A DNA stretch of 64,000 bases, from positions 186,001 through 250,000 of the forward strand of contig JBBRNR010000002.1 in the NCBI GenBank assembly GCA_038230215.1, read 5' to 3'. The notes below the pieces were generated by a model. The model was not told the origin of the DNA. It ran no database searches and saw only the letters and a program-made list of their open reading frames with translations. Shown one piece after another: positions 59,109-64,000 of the stretch (position 1 is its first letter; each line of letters starts with the position of its first letter). The position numbers and the translations under genes are program-made. This stretch comes from DASVRZ01 sp038230215. Its GTDB lineage: Bacteria; Verrucomicrobiota; Verrucomicrobiia; Chthoniobacterales; DASVRZ01.

Positions 59109-61793
59109 CTAGACGACCTCGGCGCAGCGGGCGCAGAGCTCGGGGTGAGCCGAGTTAGATCCGACTGTGGGGCGGTGGCGCCAGCAGCGTTCGCAGCGGG
59201 AAAAAGACGTTCGAGTTACATGCGAATGACGTTGGCCGATGGTTAGGACGAGGTCGCTGAGAATGAGAAATTCCTCGATTTCATCGTGAGCAATCTGCGG
59301 TGTTTCAGCGGCAGGCAAGCTGACTTCGACGTGGGCTTCGAGCGCGTTGCCGATGGTTTTTTCCTGGCGCTGCGCCTCGATGCCTTGGGCGACGAAGCTG
59401 CGGAGGTTCATGAGTTTGTCGGCCTCCGCTTCGATGGCAGCATCGACGGGGTAGTCGGCGGGTTCGGGGAGCAGAGCGAGGTGGACGGATTGTTTATTTC
59501 CCGCATGGCCCCAAGCTTCGTCGGCGGTGTAGGCGAGGATCGGGGCTAGGAGGCGGCAGAGGGCATCGAAGATGCGGTGCATGACGGTCTGCGTGCTGCG
59601 GCGGCGGGCGGAATCGATGGCGTCGCAATAGACGCGGTCTTTCGTGATATCGACGTAGAGACTGCTGAGATCGACGGCGCAGAATTGATTCAAGCTATGA
59701 TAGACGCGGCGGAAATCGTAGGCGGCATAACCTTCGCGACATTCGCTGACGACGTGTCCGAGTCGGCTCAAAGCCCAGCGATCGACGAAGGTTAGTTCGT
59801 TGTTAGGAACAGCATCGAGACTAACATCGAAATCGGAGAGATTCGCTAGCAAGATGCGGAGCGTATTGCGAATGCGCCGGTAGGTGTCGGCGACGCGGGT
59901 GAAGATTTCTTCGCCGAAGGGAACTTCGTCGGAATAGTTCACGCTACTGACCCAGAGACGCACGATGTCGGCACCGTGTTTCTCGACGAAATACTTCGCA
60001 TCCATCGGCTTCTTGTAGTCGGAGGACTTGGAGATTTTTTTGCCGTCGGTATCGACGACGAAGCCGTTGGTGGCGACGGCTAGATAGGGTGCGCAACCTT
60101 CGATGGCGACCGAGGTTAGGAGAGACGACTGGAACCATCCCCGATGCTGGTCGGTGCCCTCGATGTACATGTCTGCGGGAAAATGCAGCTCGGACCGACG
60201 TTTCAGCACCGCCTGATGACTCGTGCCGGAATCGATCCAGACGTCGAGGGTGTCGTTGCGGCGTGTGGTGTTAGGAGGCAGACCTAACATGGCCGCCCAT
60301 TCGACGTCGGGCTTCTCGAACCAGATGTTAGTCCCGTGTTTTTCCACGAGATCGGCGACTTTGCGGGCGATGTTAGCATCGAGCAGCGGCGCACCGGTTT
60401 CATCGTAGAAAACGGGCAGAGGAACGCCCCAGGTGCGTTGACGCGAGATGCACCAATCGGGTCGAGCCTCGACGGTGCCCGCGATGCGATTGCGACCCCA
60501 GGCGGGAATCCATTGAACGGTGTCGATGGCGGCGAGAGCCTCGGCGCGGAAGGCGTCGATGCGGATGAAGAACTGCTCAACGGCGCGAAAGACGATGGGC
60601 GTTTTCGACCGCCAGCAATGCGGATAACTGTGAGTGTATTTTTGCTCGGCCAGCAGCGCACCACGTTCGCGAAGGAGTTCGATGACAATGGGATTGGCAC
60701 CAAAAACATATTTGCCCGTGAGTGCAGGGACGCCCGCCTCTTCGGTGAGATGCCCTCTATCATCGACGGGTGATAGGATTGGAAGTCCGTTCTGTTTTCC
60801 AGCGACGTAATCGTCTGCACCGTGGCCGGGAGCGATATGAACCTGACCCGTGCCTGTCTCGGTCGTGACGAAGTCGGCGGTGATTACCTTGGAAGTCCGA
60901 TCTAAAAACGGATGCTGTGTTTCGCTGCCCGCAAGTTCGAGTCCAGAAACGCTGCTAACTTCGCGCACGAAGGTGATGTTAGTTTCTTTTTGAAACGCTT
61001 CTAACAATGGACGAGCTATGATAAGAATCTCACCCGAATCAGTTTCGGATAGCACGTATTCCTGACGCGCATGAACAGCAATGGCCACATTCGCTGGCAA
61101 CGTCCAGGGCGTCGTGGTCCAGATGATCATACTAGCTTTTCCAGCTAGATCGCCGCTAATGATCGGAAACTTCACATATATCGCCGGATCCGTTCGATCC
61201 ATGTATTCCACCTCGGCTTCGGCCAACGCTGTTTGTGCGCCGGTGCTCCAGAGGACGGGTTTTTTGGCCTGATAGACCAGTCCCTTTTCCACGAAGGTGG
61301 CGAAGGAACGCATGACGTCGGCCTCATACGCGGGGTCGAGTGTGAGATACGGGTTTTCCCAGTCGCCGAGAATGCCGAGACGCTGGAATTGCCCGCGTTG
61401 GATGTCCACGTATTTGCGGGCGTAATCCTCCGAGCGTTTGCGGATTTCGACGGGTGAAAGATCGCGTGATTCTTTGACGACTTTGAATTCGATGGGCAGT
61501 CCGTGGCAATCCCAGCCCGGCACATACGGGGCGCGGAAGCCGCTCATCGTCTTCGATTTTACGATGAAATCTTTCAGCACCTTGTTCATCGCGGTGCCCA
61601 TGTGAACGTCGCCATTGGCAAAGGGTGGGCCGTCGTGCAGGACGAAGGCCGGCGCCTCTTTCCGCGCTTCCTGGATCTGCTTGTAGAGTCCAATGGAACT
61701 CCAATGAGAAAGCATTTCCGGCTCACGGGTGGTGAGCCCGGCTTTCATCGGGAAATCGGTTTTCGGGAGATTGAGCGTATCTTTGTAATTCAT
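59109..61793 (-). CDS. ileS: Isoleucyl-tRNA synthetase
   Basis: An 894-residue class I synthetase: DGPPFANGDVHMGTAMNK (the HIGH-box region, here HMGT), the editing insertion, KISKS in DGKKISKSSDYKKP, the anticodon-binding domain and a C-terminal zinc finger with CERC...CARC. Length and order are those of bacterial IleRS. ATG 61793 is used; a TTG two codons upstream is also in frame. The gene contains thirteen CTAAC/GTTAG pentamers. Confidence 0.96.
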   Translation of the reverse strand: MNYKDTLNLPKTDFPMKAGLTTREPEMLSHWSSIGLYKQIQEARKEAPAFVLHDGPPFANGDVHMGTAMNKVLKDFIVKSKTMSGFRAPYVPGWDCHGLPIEFKVVKESRDLSPVEIRKRSEDYARKYVDIQRGQFQRLGILGDWENPYLTLDPAYEADVMRSFATFVEKGLVYQAKKPVLWSTGAQTALAEAEVEYMDRTDPAIYVKFPIISGDLAGKASMIIWTTTPWTLPANVAIAVHARQEYVLSETDSGEILIIARPLLEAFQKETNITFVREVSSVSGLELAGSETQHPFLDRTSKVITADFVTTETGTGQVHIAPGHGADDYVAGKQNGLPILSPVDDRGHLTEEAGVPALTGKYVFGANPIVIELLRERGALLAEQKYTHSYPHCWRSKTPIVFRAVEQFFIRIDAFRAEALAAIDTVQWIPAWGRNRIAGTVEARPDWCISRQRTWGVPLPVFYDETGAPLLDANIARKVADLVEKHGTNIWFEKPDVEWAAMLGLPPNTTRRNDTLDVWIDSGTSHQAVLKRRSELHFPADMYIEGTDQHRGWFQSSLLTSVAIEGCAPYLAVATNGFVVDTDGKKISKSSDYKKPMDAKYFVEKHGADIVRLWVSSVNYSDEVPFGEEIFTRVADTYRRIRNTLRILLANLSDFDVSLDAVPNNELTFVDRWALSRLGHVVSECREGYAAYDFRRVYHSLNQFCAVDLSSLYVDITKDRVYCDAIDSARRRSTQTVMHRIFDALCRLLAPILAYTADEAWGHAGNKQSVHLALLPEPADYPVDAAIEAEADKLMNLRSFVAQGIEAQRQEKTIGNALEAHVEVSLPAAETPQIAHDEIEEFLILSDLVLTIGQRHSHVTRTSFSRCERCWRHRPTVGSNSAHPELCARCAEVV

Positions 61794-61870
61794 CGGCAAT
61801 AGGTCGAAACAGGGCGCCGAAACTACAACGCTCTCCCGGTATTGCCAAGCGGCCAGTTACCGTAAACGCC

Positions 61871-62368
61871 TCAGGCGATCTGCGCGACTTCCTTTTCCAG
61901 CGCAATGAATCCAGTGCAACTCCCATCCGCTCCAAACGTGGGCGACAGTTCGATGTCCACCTCGTAGCGTTCGCCGTCCTTACTGTAATTCACCAATTGC
62001 GTGTGCACCGCGCGCCGCTCCCGGATGCCGCTGCGCATGATCTCCACCACACTCGGATCGGTGTCGGCCCCTTGCAGCATCTTTCCCGCTTTGTTCCCTC
62101 GAAGTTCCCCCAGCGTGTAGCCGCACATCCGGCTGAAGGCGGGGCTGACCCATTCGATCAGGCCGTCAACGTCCGAAACGACCACGGCCTGGCTGTTGAC
62201 CGCAGGGATGCGGCGGAGAAAATCGTCGACCTTCTCCGGTGGAAAGATTTTCTCGAAAAGTTCTTCACGCACAGCAGCGGACGGAGTGACGACGCTGGTT
62301 GGCTCGATAGTGGGCAAATGCATGGCGATGAGTTCGTTAATCAGGGATTGAGGCACGTCATCGATCAT
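61871..62368 (-). CDS. Single PAS-domain protein (LOV-like, lacking the photoactive Cys)
   Basis: A 165-residue protein. After ~50 residues of helical N-terminus comes one PAS domain (VVVSDVDGLIEWVSPAFSRMCGYTLGELRG, KMLQGADTDPSVVEIMRSGI, LVNYSKDGERYEVDIELSP). It resembles LOV domains, but the GRNCRFLQG motif reads GNKAGKMLQG, so the adduct-forming Cys is absent. No output domain is present; it may interact with a separate kinase. Lies between divergent genes ileS (same strand) and the permease. Confidence 0.8.
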   Translation of the reverse strand: MIDDVPQSLINELIAMHLPTIEPTSVVTPSAAVREELFEKIFPPEKVDDFLRRIPAVNSQAVVVSDVDGLIEWVSPAFSRMCGYTLGELRGNKAGKMLQGADTDPSVVEIMRSGIRERRAVHTQLVNYSKDGERYEVDIELSPTFGADGSCTGFIALEKEVAQIA

Positions 62369-62476
62369 GAGGGGTGAAGGTTAGTTACAAAGTGAGTTAT
62401 CGACAACCCACTTTTCGACTGGCGGCGGACGGCGGATTCATTCTTTTTTCTTGATGACAAATCTGGCGCTTTGCCG

Positions 62477-63487
62477 ATGCTGGCGGGGCTCATGTTCATC
62501 CTCCGTCGCCTGCTACTCCTGATTCCGGTGCTGCTGAGTGTGATCACGATCACGTTTTTTCTGATTCGCATCAAACCCGGCGGGCCGTTCGACAAGGAAA
62601 AGAAAATCCCCAAGGCCGTCGAGGAGGCGCTCCTCCGCAAATACAAACTCGATGGCGCGGACGGCCGTGACTGGGCTGTAACTCACGCCAAAAACATCGG
62701 CCTCAGCCCGGCGGCGCAGCAATCCTGGGGGAAATTCGGCTCCCTTAGCCAGCAACTCGGCGATTATCTGGGCGACGTGACCCACGGCGACTTCCGGATT
62801 TCCCTAAAATATCGCAACCGCACCGTGAACGAAATCCTCGCCCAATCGCTCCCAGTCTCAGCGACTTTGGGCAGTCTGGCCTTGATCGTCGCCTCCATCA
62901 CGGGCGTGTCCCTGGGGGCGTTCGCGGCCATGCGGCAGCATCGTCTGGCCGACCACGCGTCGATGTTTCTGGCCCTGGTCGCGATCTCGCTGCCTACGTT
63001 TGTGACCGGCCCGATCCTCATTTTAACCTTTTGCTTCTGGCTAAAATGGCTGCCCGTCGGCGGCTGGACCGGTTGGCAAAGCTGGATTCTCCCCGTACTC
63101 ACGCTGGCCCTGCCGTATGCGGCCTACATCGCGCGGCTCATGCGCGGCTCCATGCTGGAGGTTCTCAGCCAGGATTACATTCGCACCGCCCGAGCCAAGG
63201 GGCTGAGTGAGGTGGAAGTCGTTTGGAGCCACGCCCTGCAAATCGCTGTGCTGCCAGTCGTCTCGTTTCTCGGGCCGCTCACCGCCAACCTCCTCACCGG
63301 CTCCATCGTGGTCGAAACGATCTACAACATCCCCGGATCGGGCCGTTTCTTCGTCAATTCCATCCTCAATGGCGACGCCTTTCTCCTTGGCGGTGTCACG
63401 ATTGTTTACTGCACTCTCCTCGTGCTTATGAACCTCCTCGTGGACATTCTTTACGGCGTTCTGGACAAACGCATCACACTCCAATGA
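62477..63487 (+). CDS. Dipeptide/oligopeptide ABC transporter permease (DppB/OppB type)
   Basis: A 336-residue membrane protein with an N-terminal helix (FILRRLLLLIPVLLSVITITFFLI), a periplasmic region, then five more helices. The EAA-type loop is YIRTARAKGLSEVEVVWSHAL. ATG 62477 is used; ATG 62492 (MFILRRLL) would match the family start closely. It overlaps the partner permease by four bases. Binding protein and ATPases are presumably outside the window. Confidence 0.9.
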   Translation: MLAGLMFILRRLLLLIPVLLSVITITFFLIRIKPGGPFDKEKKIPKAVEEALLRKYKLDGADGRDWAVTHAKNIGLSPAAQQSWGKFGSLSQQLGDYLGDVTHGDFRISLKYRNRTVNEILAQSLPVSATLGSLALIVASITGVSLGAFAAMRQHRLADHASMFLALVAISLPTFVTGPILILTFCFWLKWLPVGGWTGWQSWILPVLTLALPYAAYIARLMRGSMLEVLSQDYIRTARAKGLSEVEVVWSHALQIAVLPVVSFLGPLTANLLTGSIVVETIYNIPGSGRFFVNSILNGDAFLLGGVTIVYCTLLVLMNLLVDILYGVLDKRITLQ

Positions 63488-64000
63488 CCAACGCGCGACT
63501 CCCCACCCCCGGCGCCTGGCAGCGACTTCGGCGAGACCCCAAAGTCGTCGCCTCCGCCATCCTCCTCACACTCGTCATTATCGCATCTGTGCTGGGTATT
63601 TTCGTCTTTCCCGAACGATTTGTCGGCATCAGCGCCGCGCAATTTTCGCCGCCGTCCCCGGAGCACCCTTTTGGGACCGATCTAAATGGACGCGACGTGC
63701 TCTATCACACTCTGGAAGGCGCGCGCATCTCGCTCGTCGTCGGTGTTTTCGGGGCGCTGGTCTCGTTCCTCATCGGCACCACTTACGGCATGATCTCCGG
63801 CTACAAGGGAGGCAAAATCGACTCCGCCATGATGCGTCTCGTCGATATCCTCTACGCCATCCCGCGGCTGGTTTTCATCCTTATCGCCATCAGCAGCTTC
63901 GACACTTTTTTAAAAAAATGGCTCGTCGGCTGGCATCTTGACTCACTCGTGGGCTACTCAAAAATTCTCATTCTCATCGTCTCACTCGGGGCCATCGAAT
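63484..64000 (+). CDS. Dipeptide/oligopeptide ABC transporter permease (DppC/OppC type), 3' truncated by window edge
   Basis: The frame starts MTNARLPTPGAWQRLRRDPKVVASAILL and runs off the window. It shows the OppC N-terminal cytoplasmic segment (W-x-R-L-R-R-D-P), the first helix, PEHPFGTDLNGRDVLYHTLEGARISL (the OppC signature) and the next helices (GVFGALVSFLIGTTYGMISGYKGG, MRLVDILYAIPRLVFIL). ATG 63484 overlaps the DppB-type stop. About 172 residues are visible of an expected ~300. Confidence 0.9.
   Translation, partial: MTNARLPTPGAWQRLRRDPKVVASAILLTLVIIASVLGIFVFPERFVGISAAQFSPPSPEHPFGTDLNGRDVLYHTLEGARISLVVGVFGALVSFLIGTTYGMISGYKGGKIDSAMMRLVDILYAIPRLVFILIAISSFDTFLKKWLVGWHLDSLVGYSKILILIVSLGAIE

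Noticed and set aside
59109..61793. IleRS with a damaged HIGH box (HMGT)
   Set aside because: As I recall, HIGT/HMGT variants occur in normal bacterial IleRS. KISKS, editing and zinc-finger regions are intact, so there is no sign of decay.

Overview
The window looks like a chromosomal segment of a Verrucomicrobiota bacterium with moderately high GC. This is an inference. It rests on a secreted protein built of 'WAxxDP' repeats, a bactofilin pair, a C30-carotenoid-type operon, GTAG-led REP/REPIN sequences with a RAYT transposase, and the scarcity of Shine-Dalgarno signals. Most of the window is housekeeping and metabolic DNA. Two stretches are mobile or rearranged.

Layout. 1-900: end of a CDF cation transporter and a small DUF2892 membrane protein. 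918-7652: a tightly overlapping operon (two CrtI-type desaturases, aldehyde dehydrogenase, acyltransferase, glycosyltransferase, secreted thioredoxin-like protein) whose content matches staphyloxanthin-type C30 carotenoid synthesis. 7743-9985: glycerol facilitator and an AI-2E-family permease. 10199-14866: an overlapping trio of LRV-repeat protein, MoxR ATPase and HExxH/VWA protein. 14918-17371: threonyl-tRNA synthetase carrying an in-frame 600-bp RAYT (REP-associated tyrosine transposase) element bounded by 47-bp perfect inverted repeats. 17431-17725: degenerate ~41-bp tandem repeats ahead of a large hybrid histidine kinase and a response regulator. 22356-25542: argC-argJ-argB. 25749-29676: two bactofilins, DUF5069 protein, dienelactone hydrolase, DEAD-box helicase. 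29715-34687: glycosyltransferase running into tRNA-Lys, then an ABC exporter-acyltransferase-glycosyltransferase operon. 34689-41842 (minus strand): sufT / NifU-like / rhodanese, ftsH, and sdhC-A-B. 41890-48645: FUSC permease, small DUF1801/YdeI proteins, AI-2E permease, serA.

48836-52213 is a 3,378-bp IS1-family transposon with 18-bp terminal inverted repeats and an 8-bp target duplication (AATAGAAT). It carries a transposase broken by one amber codon and a cargo of an XRE-M78 peptidase gene and three small unknown genes. 52374-57516: WA-DP repeat protein, ECF sigma factor, and an operon of PpiC isomerase, HIBADH-type dehydrogenase, YgfZ and cyclophilin. 57542-59100 is a rearrangement scar: an SPFH gene cut by an IS3-family remnant, a decayed RelE-like toxin fragment, and a REPIN. 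59109-64000: ileS, a PAS protein, and a dipeptide/oligopeptide ABC permease pair that leaves the window.

The most unusual observations are the transposase domain embedded in frame in an essential synthetase and the complete cargo-carrying IS1-type element. All family assignments come from reading motifs by eye. No database search was run.
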